Assembly (NCBI GenBank): GCA_950295325.1
Contig: OX485805.1
Span: 27,639,501 to 27,703,500 of the forward strand
Direction: 5' to 3'
Source: Polytrichum commune
Lineage: Eukaryota; Streptophyta; Polytrichopsida; Polytrichales; Polytrichaceae
DNA: 64,000 nucleotides
Shown here one piece after another: positions 45,613-58,576 of the stretch. Position 1 is the first letter of the stretch; the number at the start of each line of letters is the position of its first letter. The notes beneath the pieces were generated by a model. That model was not told where the DNA came from, did not search any database, and saw only the letters and a program-made list of their open reading frames with translations. A program made the translations under genes and the position numbers.

Positions 45613-48235
45613 TTGGATTTACCATTATGCAAAAGGAGAACAAGGTTTGGACAACATTTGACCTGTAACAAGGGAACTCTTGAACAGGCAAAGGCCAAAC
45701 GGGCTCAAATTCACGTTGGTGATAACACCGGATATTTTTAGGACATGAGTAAGTGCTTGCATATATTCCAAGTATAATATTGTTTGATTGAAAATGGCAC
45801 AAGTGCAAATCCACTCCCCCACAAGCAACAGGCACGTAAAAGGATTGCAAAAAAATTTCCAATCTGCAGATGCTCAAATTTTAAGGGGAAACAGTGACTT
45901 CCACAATTGCATTCTATTCTCCACAATTTGTGGACAAAGTCATTCAAGTTCAAGTAGGTGATCATGTGTTTAAGAATCTTCCTTTGCGATGCTTTGGCTC
46001 AATGGTCTTATCAAAAGCTAAGCTTGCAGTGCATTCAAACATTGCAATTGGACGTTGAGAAGAATCTGCATTGTTAGGTGTTGGGGCTCAAAGTTGGGCT
46101 TAGTGCTTGGTTTGGTTCAATCAATCATTTTCAGCATGCAAATTCATGCTGTTCTCAGCATTTTGGCCAAATGTTGGACCCTCAATGATAAACTCACTCC
46201 ACATGTTGGTGACTAAAGTTACACAGAAACAATTTTCTCAGAGGCGACAATACCAGGCTCTTGCAACCCTTCTACACAACTGGGAATGTGAAGGGCCTTA
46301 ATGTAGAGAGATGATGCAAAGTCGAGGTTGGAGTGAAAGAGGGATGCTTCACCCTTGGGGCATTGACTCAGGCTCATATGTAGACCCAGGGCAGGTTGCA
46401 ACAATTTCTGTGAAAATAATTTGCAAATGAAGTTGTTGCAGCAAAAACGTTTGTTGATCAAGCATTGATCATGAAGACGTGCATTGGTTGTTGGTTGCAT
46501 GTGCCATCACAACTGCAACTTCGTTCAGGTGAAAGGACGCATCCCACACACAACCAAAGGGCACTTTCCTAAGGGAGAGAGGCAGTTATTGTATACCAGC
46601 GTACCTCTCAATCATCCAACTCAAAAGCCTTGAATAGAATCATCCAACTCAAAAGCCTTGAAATAGTATGTATCCCGGATGTTACTTTATTCAGTTGACT
46701 TTTACACCGAAATTAGGTTTAAAGACCCGAATTAATCTACTTGAGGTCATTTGAGATGAATCGGCAACAAACCTACAAGAGATATTCCTCTCATCCATCA
46801 AACATTTAAAAAAATTGGTGCCTATAGGTTTGTGGCTTGTGGTGTATCCAACCTCCAATGACTTGGATAAGATGAATTCATGGCCATGACCTTAAGTGTT
46901 ACCATCGAACACCATTGAACATACTCATGCCAAGATATTAGTAAGCACACTTGAACACCAAGTGTCACCAAGTGTCATAAGGTAACACTCATGATGAAGT
47001 TGTTGATTATTCGTCTACCCTAGCATGCGCCTCAGAAATAGGGTAAGTGACACTATTGCGCATGTGACACTAAATACCATAAGCGGTGTAATTCTGGTGT
47101 CAAATTAACTGAAATAGAAACCCCGGCCTGCATAAAATTCACAGCTTTTACATTGAAAGAATGAGTGGTACAACCAGAAGCGACCATTCCCTTTCTCCCT
47201 AATTTATAAAGTCCAGCTTTATGGAACTGTTCATCGTCATTGGCCCATGGCTACATGGGCCCTCAGTCAGGCAGCCTGGATACATGACCTCAACACCTAC
47301 AAAACCAACCTTGGTATCGAACCAGCCAAATAGAAGTGCCTGTAACAGAAACTGAGCGCTTTGAGACCCTCAGTACTGTGGCTGAATCATTTAAAACAAA
47401 ATGTCAAAAAAATTAACAAATCCAGGAGTAAATGCAATTGCAGTCATGAAAAATAAGAACAAAATAAGCACACGCCTGCTGATGAACTGATTGACTCCTG
47501 ATAAGCCTACTAGTCCTTCCAAAGCCAGGCAGTTATGACCATAGCATGCTTGACAATAAGAAAAATTCATTCGAAGAAACAATATCACAACAAAATCAGC
47601 TTCTGTTAGGGATCATTCAAAGCAAGGAATGTTCCCACTATGTCTAGAACTCCTACAATACATAGTGATCAGTTCAATCGTGATGATTTGAACCAGTCTT
47701 TTGATACATCCACAGAGATAACTCAGACACTCATTTTTTGCATAATGCTGTCATCGCACAAACAGTTTTGTGCAGGTTATCATCTGTGTCCTATTCAGAG
47801 CAGTTACCTATTGTACAGGAGCTAGATTTTGCTCCCCAATTTCAAGGTGATGGTCTGATCGCTATTCGCATTGCAAACATGCCCTGGTATCCTCGTTGTA
47901 AGGTAACAAGAGCCAACATGAGGCATGATAAGGCATTGCAATATGATTATCTTAAAGGGCCAGGAAAGGGTCTTCTAGCTGAAGGTTCACTCAATCCTCC
48001 ATTGGGGACAGTCAGTCAGTTCCTACGGGTTTCCTTGTGCAAATAAGGGTGCTCATTGGTTAATCAATCCCCACAACATAATGCCAGCTCCTTTGTGTGG
48101 TCTTGCCTCATCAGATTATCCACCACCCATCTCTATTGCTAACTGGCTGAACAGACCCAGTGAGTAACTTCAGATATATTACTCAACTCCTTGTTTCTTG
48201 TGATCCAATCAAAGGTGCCAAAACCCTGGAATGAC
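45613..48235. other. Intergenic region with a short duplication; no gene recognised
   Basis: A 28-bp tandem duplication (ATCATCCAACTCAAAAGCCT) lies at 46611-46666. A plus-strand open stretch at 47738-48046 contains QFQGDGLIAIRIANMPWYP but cannot be assigned. The rest holds short ORFs only. Confidence 0.35.
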
Positions 48236-51200
48236 TTACTCAAACTCAAGGGCTAGTGCACGGTGCCGTTGCATGTCATTCTCATAGTCGTCTGTGTAGC
48301 CGTAATCCTCTTGCGACTCAGTGTCGGAGTACGCAAAATCGTGAGACTTCGACATAAGTCGGCTAAAAGTCTCAGATCTCCTCATGTCTGTTGGGTCCTC
48401 CGTCAACACCTGCACAACCTGCTTTCCACAGCACAAAAAACAGTAAGAAAGGTTTCTTCCAATTCTCCAGGTATGTGGCATTTATAAAATTATGTTTAAT
48501 CCTTGCCAACATAACCTTAGAACAAGAAATAAGCAGTGTGATCGACATAGGATTTAGTGAACTTTGAAATGATGACAGAGAGCCACCTGGCCCATGGTAG
48601 GTCGCCAAGAAGCCGACTGCCTCACACAAAGTCGTGCTGTCAACACCATACGCTGCATCTGAACCAAATCAAATTCTCCTCCCATCCGCCGATCTGCAAG
48701 TTGCTTGATGTTATCCTTTTCTAAGTATGCCTTTGCCTGAAGTCATTAAACAAAACATACTTTCACGTGAGCACCAGGAGGATTTCCCATTAGTGGATGG
48801 TGTCAGGTTATGTGCTGCAATTGTGGTATACAAAGAACTCTGCTTCAACGTTATGTGACATCAGAAATCACACTCATGCAATCATCAGACATATTGAGCA
48901 TGTACCATAAAATGTTTTTTGTCTCCACTTAATACTTCGAGAAGTTACTTCCCCAAGTACACAGGCAGTAAGGGTAATATCAAATTCATACTCACCCATA
49001 TAACAAGGTTTTGCTTTTCATTATTAACAGGCCGCCGCCCAGTTATGAGTTCCAAAAGCAACACCCCATAAGAGAAAACGTCGGTCTTTTCATCAACAAC
49101 TCCATGCATAAAATACTCCGGAGCCAGGTACCTGTTATGTATTGCCCCAAAACATGTTAGGGTAGGAAATTCACATGACAAAGCAAAAGGGTAGAGTAAG
49201 ATGGCATTATTATGATTCCTAATATAAATATCAAAAGCTTTAATATTGCCAGCAAATATAATAAGGAAACTGGAAAGTCGTACCCAAATGTGCCTTCAAT
49301 AGGTGAGACTGTATGATGAGTCCACCGGTCTGGTAGCCATTTTGACAACCCAAAGTCTGAAATCTGTAAGCAAAAGGATTACCATTAATGACACGATTAA
49401 AAGCACTATCTTTACCATTCTGTTAATATACAAAATGGGAGCTAAACAAGGAAGTCAAGCCACAACAAACCTACCTGTGGCTCAAAATTTGCATCAAGAA
49501 GAATATTAGAGGCTTTGATATCTCTGTGAATAATGCGCCGTTGACACTGCTCATGCAGATAATGTAAACCTCTGGCCACTCCTACTGCAACCTTAAACCT
49601 CACTGCCCATGGTAACACTGGCGAGTTGGGTGGTGCTGCAGGGCCAACAAGAATGTGTGTCAACAATCAACATAAGTATGGACAGGATTCAACTAGCCCA
49701 TATTACTGGGTGTCTTAATAAATGCATCACTATAAAAATAAAAATAAAACACTAAAAGACAAGCAAAACACATTTATGATTAGAAAAAAGTTTCACAGTT
49801 GAAAAGTCATGTAATCAGACATCTGATGATGTGTAATCAACTTCATCATATACACCAGCCATTCTACTCTCATGATTAGAACGGTAGAAGGAAAATGATC
49901 TACTTACAGTGTAGCATAGGCTGGAGACTGCCATTATGAGAGAATTGAAAAACGAGGTGAAGGCCATTCTCAATACACATTCCCAACAAAACAGCTACAT
50001 TGGGATGAGAGACATGGCTTATAATGCCTAGCTCAATCAGGAAATCCCTTTCCTTTTCCGCTGCAGTATCCCCTCGATTATGTTTCTTCACAGCAATAAG
50101 CTGACCATCTTTAAGTACTCCCTTGTACACTTTTGCATACCCACCCCTTCCAACTAAGTTTTCTGCCCACAACAGATATCATTGTGTTAGGTTCACCTAT
50201 ACATTGGGTCATGATACTAAACGTGTACCATGGAACTCAGAAGTCAACTATTGATAAAGCATAGGCTTGATACATTATTGATACAGTTAAGTTTAAGGGA
50301 ATTCATCGAATGGACTTGCATCTGCATAACCAAGCAACTTTCAACACCAACAGAGAACTCTCCTATTCTAGGAGCTTCATGGTTTGCAAAAAACCCTAGA
50401 GGAAATCAAACAGAACCATATTTCTTATCCACATAAGAAGAAAATCTAGCATCTATTACAGGCACACAAACACAACTATTAAACAAATGTATCACCTTGA
50501 TCAAAGTTATTGGTTGCAAGGGAGATTTCTTCATATGAAAATGTTAACCATGAGCGCTTTGCATTAGGAGCTACACTCAAAAATTCTCCTTCGGGCTCCT
50601 GATCTGAAGCCTCCCCTTCTGGTGCACCTTCTATAGAAAGCATGTCTGGTGTGGTACATGATACAGGCTCTGAGATTGACAACTCCTTTTTCTTGTAAGA
50701 AGATGGAAAGGACTGCCACTTTTTTGATGCAAAGGATTTCCACAGGCTTTGCATGCAGTGCTTATGAGGTGAGTGTGAGATTCCAGAATGATCCACTTCA
50801 TCCTCACCAGAAGATGATCCATTTAACAAACTTTTTCGTGATGAAGATCGTTCAGACCAGGCACTTGAGTCTGGACCGTCCAGTACAGCTCGTGGTGAGC
50901 ATACCTCAACCTCACGTTTTGAACCTCTTTTTCCACCAACAGCTGGCGAGTCAGCCTTCAAATCTTCTTCCCACAATGCACTATTTATAGGGCCTGAATA
51001 ATCATCTACAATAGGAGAAACTGAGCAAAAAATCTTTTTCTGAAAGGAGCTTTTGGAGCTTAAGCCACTTCCACAGCCCTGTCTTACTGATTCTTGCTTC
51101 TCTGTTATTCAGAAACCAATGCATCGGGTCAGTGGGGTTATACACATTTGACTTATATAGAAGCTCATCATAATTGATGCAGGAATCAACGATACTCTTC

Positions 51201-52166
51201 TCAAAAGTGAAAGTCCAGCTAAGATGAGACCAAAGAATGATTTCATAATGAGCAGTACAAGAAAGAACTAAACATCAAGGAGGCATACACATCAAAATTT
51301 AATGTGCACGCAAAATTGCAGGGAATCCCTTTGAAAGTATCCTACCAGAGTCAGAGGTAGGCTGATTCCTTGGGCTCCTCCCTTCTGTTCCTAGGTCCTT
51401 GTCACGAAGATTTGATACCTTCACATTGCTCTCACTTGATGTTTTGGCCACAACTGTTTTACGACTTGGCAAAGCCTTGAGGACTCTGAGGGAGTTAGGA
51501 ACATCATCCACTTGTGTCTCTGCAGATGCAACAGCTGGTAATGACTTCAAGTCTAGCACAGCCCCAGCTGCAAGTTTTGACACAAACTTTCCTGAAGGCG
51601 ATATCCATTGGGAGCAAGCAACACAAAATACTTGCTGCATCCTGCATGATGAGACAAGGTGGAGAGCAATAGATCAAATGAATGTTGAATTGCAAAAACC
51701 ACACAATAGTAAGCAAATTGGCAGCCCACTGCTTCAAGCAAAGGACAAATGGATATACTATCCAAAGTCTTTATCCTGTACCGTTGGAAGGAGTTTCCAT
51801 ACTACTGAAACCATGAATCCAAATAGCAGAAAACTTATTAAGTCACCAGATTTCTACCTGACGGGAATAAATATTAGTGCATACATACCCACGTTGAACA
51901 ATGTACAGTATTTACATTTAAACGGTCCCTACTTCGATTGGGGTACTACAGCAATGCAAAACACAGATCGATTTAACCCCAACACACATTATGTGTCTAA
52001 GATGAACCCAATATCCTTACCGGTTGCAAATGAGCTGAGTGAGACATACAGAGCAGTCATCTCCCGTAATACTCCAACCCGCCAGGAGCTTTAGAGCTAT
52101 GGCAGAGTCGTACTCGCCGGCCTGAGAGAGCTTCCTGGCGAGTGCGTCATTCTTTTCATCATCCAT
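48236..52166 (-). CDS. ZNRD2/SSSCA1-type zinc ribbon fused in frame to a class VI receptor-like cytoplasmic kinase
   Basis: Nine exons join in frame to 670 residues: 52166-52021, 51641-51346, 51101-50496, 50162-49908, 49635-49475, 49363-49284, 49131-48996, 48736-48587 and 48418-48236. Residues 38-58 form a zinc ribbon, CSVC-x13-CVAC, split by intron 1. The 13-residue spacing and CVAC match ZNRD2/SSSCA1. A low-complexity linker includes CSPRAVLDG, a motif near the N-terminus of RBK-type kinases. The Ser/Thr kinase domain starts near 350 and is intact: [11 protein letters not shown], Lys375 in AVKK, HRD (471-473) in [13 protein letters not shown] (491-493), and APEYFMHG. The tail is acidic ([16 protein letters not shown]). 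No in-frame ATG exists before the kinase linker, so a separate kinase would lack its start. Reading through intron 2 instead ends 16 codons later, giving a ZNRD2-like protein of about 160 residues. Two products from one locus are therefore possible. Kinase call very sure; fusion is inferred from splice phases. Confidence 0.8.
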
Positions 52167-52691
52167 TTGCGCAGTTCCCTACTCAATCGAAGTTGGCTCT
52201 GTTCTTAATTGTCTTAATAAAACACAATCATTGTCTAATGTCCTTAGAAAATTGTCTCAATATATCCAATCTGCACACCACACAACAGAACAAGCCCTGT
52301 CAGTTCTGATGCAACTGAATGGAGGGAGTGTTCTCCTATATCTAACAAGCAATTTAGTTGTGTGTGCGGAAGGAGAAGGTTTATTCCATCACAAAACGAC
52401 GTTGGAAGCAATTGATCACTTTACTATATCTCTTGACAGAGTTTTAAAATTGTCGAATCCTCGTTGACAAGGGACTGGAAATGCAGAAGCCTGCAAGTTG
52501 GCTAATAGTAAGACCAATTCAGGACGTCGTAGGCTTGCCGTAACCTCATGCTTCTTCCAAACTCGAAGTATGAAGATATCGGAAATAGAGGAGCTCTTTG
52601 ACCTGAAAATCTGCTTATTCATCCAGGGTCATCTGCCGCACTTTCAAGCTGTTCATTGCTCAACTTTAGGATTGCAGTAACTTCGGCAATT
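52167..52691 (-). promoter_or_regulatory. Presumed promoter region of the zinc-ribbon/kinase gene
   Basis: Sequence upstream of the ATG at 52166. No clear TATA box and no competing coding sequence. Confidence 0.3.
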
Positions 52692-53703
52692 GAATTCCTG
52701 GACTTCGTGGTTTAGTCAGACAAAATGTAAGGCTCCAAGAATCTCTACAAACGATTACTGCGACTCCATACCAGCAAAAAATCTTCATGCTCTGCGGCAC
52801 TCCTCTCAATCTCACGTGCCTGCTGTTCTTAGAATACTAAAAACAAATCCCTACAGAACTTCCATCTTATCCAAGTGATGATATTCCGTTTTATCGCCTC
52901 CTCCACGCTACAAACTACACGCATCCAGACGAGATTCGCTCGCAACCTGGACCGAGGAAACCAAACTCGGCACCGCCGAGCGCAAGAAACACCAGACCTC
53001 GACAAAGATATCCATGCAATGCCAAAATTCAATCAGACTGCAAAGTCCGGACTGCCAGGACAATGCCAAACGTTCTTACGCCAGAAACCGAAGTCCTACA
53101 GCCGGAGAACAATCCGGTTCGTGAATTCCTGCACTCCGTGGTTCCGTCAGAAACAAAATGTAAGGCTCCAGGAATCTATACAAATGTTTGATGTGACTAC
53201 CAGCGAGAATCTTTTATGCTCTGTGCCACACCTCTCATTCTCATTGTTTTTGCTGTTCTCAGCGTACTATTAACACTCCCTGCAGAACTTCCGTGCTATC
53301 CAAGAGTTGATGTGCACAATATCGCCTCCTCCATGCTGCAGAAACTGGAGCTCGGACACCGGACAATGCAAAACATTCTTACTCCAGAAACCGAAGTCCT
53401 ACAGCCGGAGGACAATTTGGTTCTTGAATTCCTGGATTTCGTGATTTCATCAGAAGTAAAACGTAAGGCTCCAAGAGTCTCTAAAAACTTTTAATATGAC
53501 TAGGTCCAGCGAAAATCTTCATGCTCTGTGGCACTCCTCTTAAACTCGCTGTATCTGCTGTTCTCACAATACTATACATAACTCCCTACAGAACTGCCAT
53601 CCTATCCAAGTGTTGACGTTCTTCGATATCGCCTCCTCCACGGTACAAAAACGGGACCTCGGACACGGGACAATGCAAAACGTTCTTACGCCAGAAAACG
53701 AGG
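52692..53703. repeat. Three-unit tandem repeat, about 300 bp per unit, 5' of the kinase gene
   Basis: Units start at GAATTCCTG in 52692, 53123 and 53425. Each continues AAAATGTAAGGCTCCAAGAA, ATCTTCATGCTCTG, ACTCCTCTC, CCTACAGAACTTCC, ATCGCCTCCTCCA and CAATGCAAAACGTTCTTAC. Unit 1 has about 130 bp extra. Several short ORFs run through it, without known domains. Confidence 0.8.
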
Positions 53704-53759
53704 CTCTACCTAAAAAATAAGAGCCTTAAAACGCAAATTCATGTTAGCATCATTAAGAA

Positions 53760-54240
53760 GATGCAACACCAACCTTTGAAAGGCGTCACACCGCCTCAGG
53801 TTGCATGTAAACCATCAAACCGAAGCTCTCATGACACAGGAATTGCTTCCGCCTCCACAATACGCACGCAAGGGGCTCCGCGCGAGAGAAGTGGCCGAAC
53901 AGAGCTCCATTGCAAGGTCTCCCAAAGCCAATCTCCCAAAGCTGCAATTCCCGTTGCCAAAAACACGGAGGCAAACGGGGGGCGGGCGACGAAGAGAGAC
54001 GACGAGGGAGGACGAACTTTGTTGGTTCGTCCGACGACGTCTGGTCGAGGCCACGTCGCCACTGGACGCCGGGCCCGAGCAGTCCGCCTGACGACAGGTC
54101 GATGACGGAACAGTTCCCTCGACGTCGTCGTTGGCTCTTCGTCAGCTGGTGGGCGGTAAGACTTCAAAGCTGGCGGGAGCCCTCGTCTACAAAAAGGGCA
54201 ACGTACGTCCACGTGTGGACGAAGTAGATGTGCGCCATGA
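53760..54240. other. GC-rich island with open frames on both strands
   Basis: About 450 bp distinctly richer in GC and CpG than the flanks. ORFs of 96-127 codons run on both strands (53829-54212 minus; 53761-54105 plus), which high GC alone can explain. It could be a CpG-rich promoter or first exon, but no motif supports a protein. Confidence 0.3.
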
Positions 54241-55954
54241 ACTGAGGCTATTTAAAGCCACGTTTTGAACTCGCTGCTTCACATTTAATTGGGTCGTCAA
54301 TGACCCCTTCAATGTGAGCCTCTCAAGTACCTCCTCAAACAAAATAAAATACCGGAGAGGCCTATCAGGTTAACTGGTGAAAGCCAAACCGTTATTGCCA
54401 GATAGGAATGGATTTGGTCTCCACCAATCAGATGATGCCAGAGTCCAGAGAGATTTTTGGGCATGATCGATCAATCCTAGTGTTTCCAAGCCCAACCAGG
54501 TACATGTTGTGATCTTTCAGCTTTCCTTTTTTAATTTAAGGTATCTTCTATAGATTCTTCTAAAATGATCGGTACCTTTCCTGAAGTCTTCAACTTCACC
54601 CGGTTATTTGTCAAAATAACCAGTAACTTGTAACTAGTGGTCTGTTCTCCCCGTTCATTGGATGATACCATCCCATAACCAAAGCTTGTCTACTCATGCT
54701 CCAAGGTTGCTTATTACATACCTTATTGTATCCCATGATGGAAGGAGTACATTTGCTTTGACATTACAACCCATATCACCTTATTATTATGGCCCACTAT
54801 AATTTTTACATGTCGTGATAATTTCGGCCAATGTGATTGACCCACGTCAAATTTTTAGCACATAATATCATATGTTCATAACTAGGATTGTGGAATTCAA
54901 AAAATAGAAGTAAAAATGTCAAATATTTTTGTCTGTATGAAACGGCCACCTCACTTATCGTAATAGCATGTTCTGGAATAACGTCTTCCAAAATCGAAGC
55001 ACTCGCTTCTGCACCTCAAATCATTCAACATAATTTGTTCCAAGAAGAGGGCACAAAGCCATGCAATCCTTTAAACCTAAGCTCAAAATTATTGTGGCTC
55101 ACCCTAATTTCCAACCCACACATCGAATACAAGGGGCCATCATATTTCCCACCCACTCTAACTTTCAACTCACAATAATAGGTCCTACCTAGGGGACTCC
55201 AATGGAAATTGCATTTCTTCATAAAACACCATAATTTTGCTAGATTGTATTTTTGGATTTAGAATTGAATTTTAAAAATTGGGAAATGGTGATTTCCGAT
55301 TGTGTCACGGTGGAATTTCTTTTTGGAAACTAACTCGATATTCAATCTTAGATTCAAAATCGCCCCCGTACGTAGGACAAATTTGAATTGGATCTCACTT
55401 TCTTGGAAGTCTCTCAAATGCACACTATTTTCCACCCAATAGAAATACTCTAGCCTACAATATAGGCCTCTGATGTTCTATAATGCAAGGGCGGAGTATA
55501 GTGTATACCCACAATAACATCCCTTCTTTTTTTGGGTGTTCGTTTCCTCATCAACATCATGGCCCATAAAGCATACCATATATAGACAGTATAGCAATTT
55601 TCATATGTAATTATAACAATTATATTATTTCTTGTGTGTAATATTGGAAAGTTGGGGCTCATATACAATCTTCACAATTGGCATCGGAACTCCCATATAT
55701 TCTTACTTGCACCTTACCCACACTATATGTGAATAACAAGAAACACTATGCAATTTAATAACGAATATATTTTCAAAACAAGCCAATAGATCAATATGCT
55801 CTTAGTTTTCTTATTGATATAATATTTTTCTATATTCTGAAGAATCCCCATGATTTATTTATAAGTTTGGGATTAGCGTGGGGCCACTTGGCATGGTAAG
55901 GAACACTAATTCCCAATGCACACTAACGACGATGATACTAGTCCATGCAAGTCA
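54241..55954. other. Intergenic; holds family G repeat copy 3
   Basis: Family G copy 3 lies at 54452-54660 (GGGCATGATCGATCAATCC to TTCTCCCCGTTCATTG). No gene is seen in the remaining AT-rich sequence. Confidence 0.6.
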
Positions 55955-56838
55955 AGGGTGAATTCACGCTTGATTCAAGGCCCGTGACCATGTACTTGTG
56001 AAGGCCCTTAACCCTCATCCAAAGGTCATGACAATTGTCTAAGGTCCTCAACTCTATCATGGTCTACCATAAATTGCGTCGGGCCTACTTCTTGGAGGTG
56101 GACCTGACGCAAATTTTGACAGACCATGAAACATTATCCATAATCTGCCATGTAAGAATCCATGTAAACCTTTCATCCACGATAATGTCTTTGGGCCCTT
56201 AGACCTTCACCTTTCTGGTGTGAAGTGAACTCAGGACGGTCTCGACCTTTTCAACCAACGATAGATCTTAGGGCCGCTTTACACCTAGAGGCCGGGCCAA
56301 TTCCCCTTGAGGCCAATTGCATGAAATTTCAGCCCCTTTTGGGTTGGAGGCTAGCCTCAACTACACATTATAATAAGATTATAATGGGGGCTAATTTTCC
56401 CATATGTAAAGGCCTTAGGGCCAAGAAGCTAGGCTGATTCAATAAATCTAGCATAATCCAACGGATCTAGCATAATCTAGCATAGAGCCGTTCATATTTC
56501 CACATAATCTAATGGATATAGTTCGTTGAAAAAATCATATTTTATTTAAAATAGTTTTTACATTGAAATGTGACATTGGCCCTTCATTTTGGGTACACCC
56601 AATTCAACAAGCTCGGGCCGTGTCATACCAAGCTTTTTTTATTAAAAAAATCATACCACCAAATCGCCCCGGCCTCTAGGTGTATAGGGGTTGGGACCAA
56701 TTTCAGCCTTTTGACCAATCACAAGTGAAGATTTCAAGCCTCTTACACAACGAATTGGCCTGGCCTCTAGGTGTAAAGCGGCCCTTAGAATGCAATGGTC
56801 ACGGGCCTTCACTCTCTCGCTCGTGTGTATAGTGGCCC
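55955..56838 (+). mobile_element. Family C MITE, copy 3, carrying a nested family D MITE
   Basis: The left end is worn (AGGGTGAATTCACGCTTGAT). The right end is CTCGTGTGTATAGTGGCCC followed by TTA. The interior aligns with the copy at 35.3 kb on both sides of the nested element. Confidence 0.65.
56271..56784. mobile_element. Family D MITE, Harbinger-type, TTA target duplication
   Basis: Inverted termini GGGCCGCTTTACACCTAGAG and CTCTAGGTGTAAAGCGGCCC, extending over about 34 bp, are flanked by TTA on both sides. It is 514 bp, has no ORF, and is inserted within family C copy 3, so it is the younger event. A second internal copy of the terminal motif lies near 56675. Confidence 0.85.
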
Positions 56839-57222
56839 TTAGTTAGTGGGAAACAAACAAAACCCCCGTTTCTAGCGTCATGTGGCATCACATTCTACAT
56901 GGAAGGAATCGGGAGTCGCCGGATTTCCTAACTAGGTGTAGCCCGGAATCTACACGTTAGGGTTAGAGGTTGCATATTATCGTTACATACTACATACATG
57001 CATCGTCTTTTATAAGGTCCGACAAAAAGGTGAGTGGAATTAGGGCCCCATTTGGCAACATGGTAGTAGCATGGATAAAAGGGGGGTCATGTGGCCAGGG
57101 CTCAGAGACCTCCCAAAATATAGTTTCGTCCCATCCTTCAATATCCGCCCTTGTTATTTTAGTCACTAGTAGCCAAGCCCAGATCCCATGGGCAAAAGCA
57201 TTCGGGGCCACGCTGGTTCTTA
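56839..57222. other. No gene recognised
   Basis: Short intergenic spacer between two family C copies. Confidence 0.4.
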
Positions 57223-57703
57223 GGGCCACTTCACACACGAGCCAAGAGCCGTGACCATGAAACTGTGAGAGCCCAAAAGAAAGTGTCCAAAGGCCGTCCC
57301 AACACACCTCCAAAATCATGTCGTCTGGTCACGGATCCTCAAGTGTAGTGTGAAGTCATATGTGACCAAGCCCTCAACCAAATGCTATTTCAATGAATGT
57401 CTATTCATGCAGGTCTTCACACATGACAAAATAGAATAAATCAACAGATGTGAGCGTTCGGAGTGCCATGATGATGCCAAAAATCATCTTTTGAAAAATA
57501 ATCCAAGTGACCATGAAACATGATCCATTCAATCTCATGTAGGAATACATGTGGACTTTACATCCATCTTGCATTCACATACTTTGTTGGTCCCTCGAGC
57601 GTAGTGTGAAGTAGCGAACTTGGACCGGCTCCACCTTTTCCACCAATGAGAGTGCTTGAAGTGCAATGGTCACGGGTTCTCGGTCTCATGTGTGAAGTGG
57701 CCC
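57223..57703 (+). mobile_element. Family C MITE, copy 4, TTA target duplication
   Basis: Starts GGGCCACTTCACACACGAGC, ends CATGTGTGAAGTGGCCC, and TTA flanks both sides. 481 bp; closest to copies at 35.3 and 62.5 kb. Confidence 0.85.
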
Positions 57704-57810
57704 TTAGCCTGTGAGTCTCACAAGAGAGCGAGCTCTCTACATGCGTTGTCATTTGAGAGCTCAAAGCTCACCAATGAAATGCTATGAAACTGCTTTTGCA
57801 ATCCGGGGTG

Positions 57811-58022
57811 ATTTTTGGGCATAATCGGTCGAGATCCTAATGTTTCCAAGTTCGACCAATTACATGTTGACATCCTCTGGAATGTTTTGTTGCTATGAAA
57901 TTGGGATATATTTATTTTTCTTAAATGATTGGTATTTTTCCTAAAATCTTGAACTTCAACCGCTTATTTGTCAAACTCAACCAACTCATTTGTAACTAGC
58001 AGCCAATTCTCTCCGTTCATTG
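57811..58022. repeat. Family G dispersed repeat, copy 4
   Basis: TTTTTGGGCATAATCGGTCG to ATTCTCTCCGTTCATTG, with GTTTCCAAGTTCGACCAATT near the start. Confidence 0.75.
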
Positions 58023-58064
58023 TCCATGAAGTTGAAAGGCTTATGGGACCAAAAGCTACTAGGG

Positions 58065-58200
58065 TGGTGGGGCTGAGAACACACTTCCCATTTGACAATC
58101 TATGGTTGTCATAGATAGAGCTTGACACTTGTAAATGGGATTGTGTTTCAATGATCCCATTTAAAGTGAGTGCTATATGTCAAGAAGTGTTCTCTAGACC
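58065..58200. repeat. Imperfect foldback, relative of the 61.6-kb hairpin
   Basis: CACTTGTAAATGGGAT pairs with ATCCCATTTAAAGTG across a short loop. The outer arms GAGAACACACTTC and GAAGTGTTCTC also pair. Flank wording resembles the foldback at 61.6 kb. Confidence 0.55.
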
Positions 58201-58576
58201 CATTGCTAAACCTGTGTCATTGCCACAGCTGGTTTTTTAGCACTGTGTCAAACCAGCTAATTCCACATAGTGGCAAAGTGCAATAGCCTCCATGAGATAG
58301 AGGCTAGTATCAACTTGATGGTCCAATGACATAAGGGTGGCGCTTGCACTAGAGTCCAAAATCAACAAAACTCCAAAACTGAGTGAGATCGTAATAACTT
58401 TACCACTCCTACATTAAGTAAACTACTTTTTAGGAAAACCGAAACTATTGGAGATTCTGTTTTTAAAATCTAAAAATTTGATATGAAAACTTTGATTCCC
58501 TTTAAATCCGATATAAAAATATTATTCTGTATTCTATAAATAGTAATATTGGTAAAGGTATTACGGTACTACTTTC

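Noticed and set aside
51399-52094. 231-codon plus-strand ORF
   Set aside because: It is antisense to exon 2 and intron 1 of the ribbon-kinase gene, and its translation has no motif. The minus strand has splice sites, zinc ribbon and kinase in phase.
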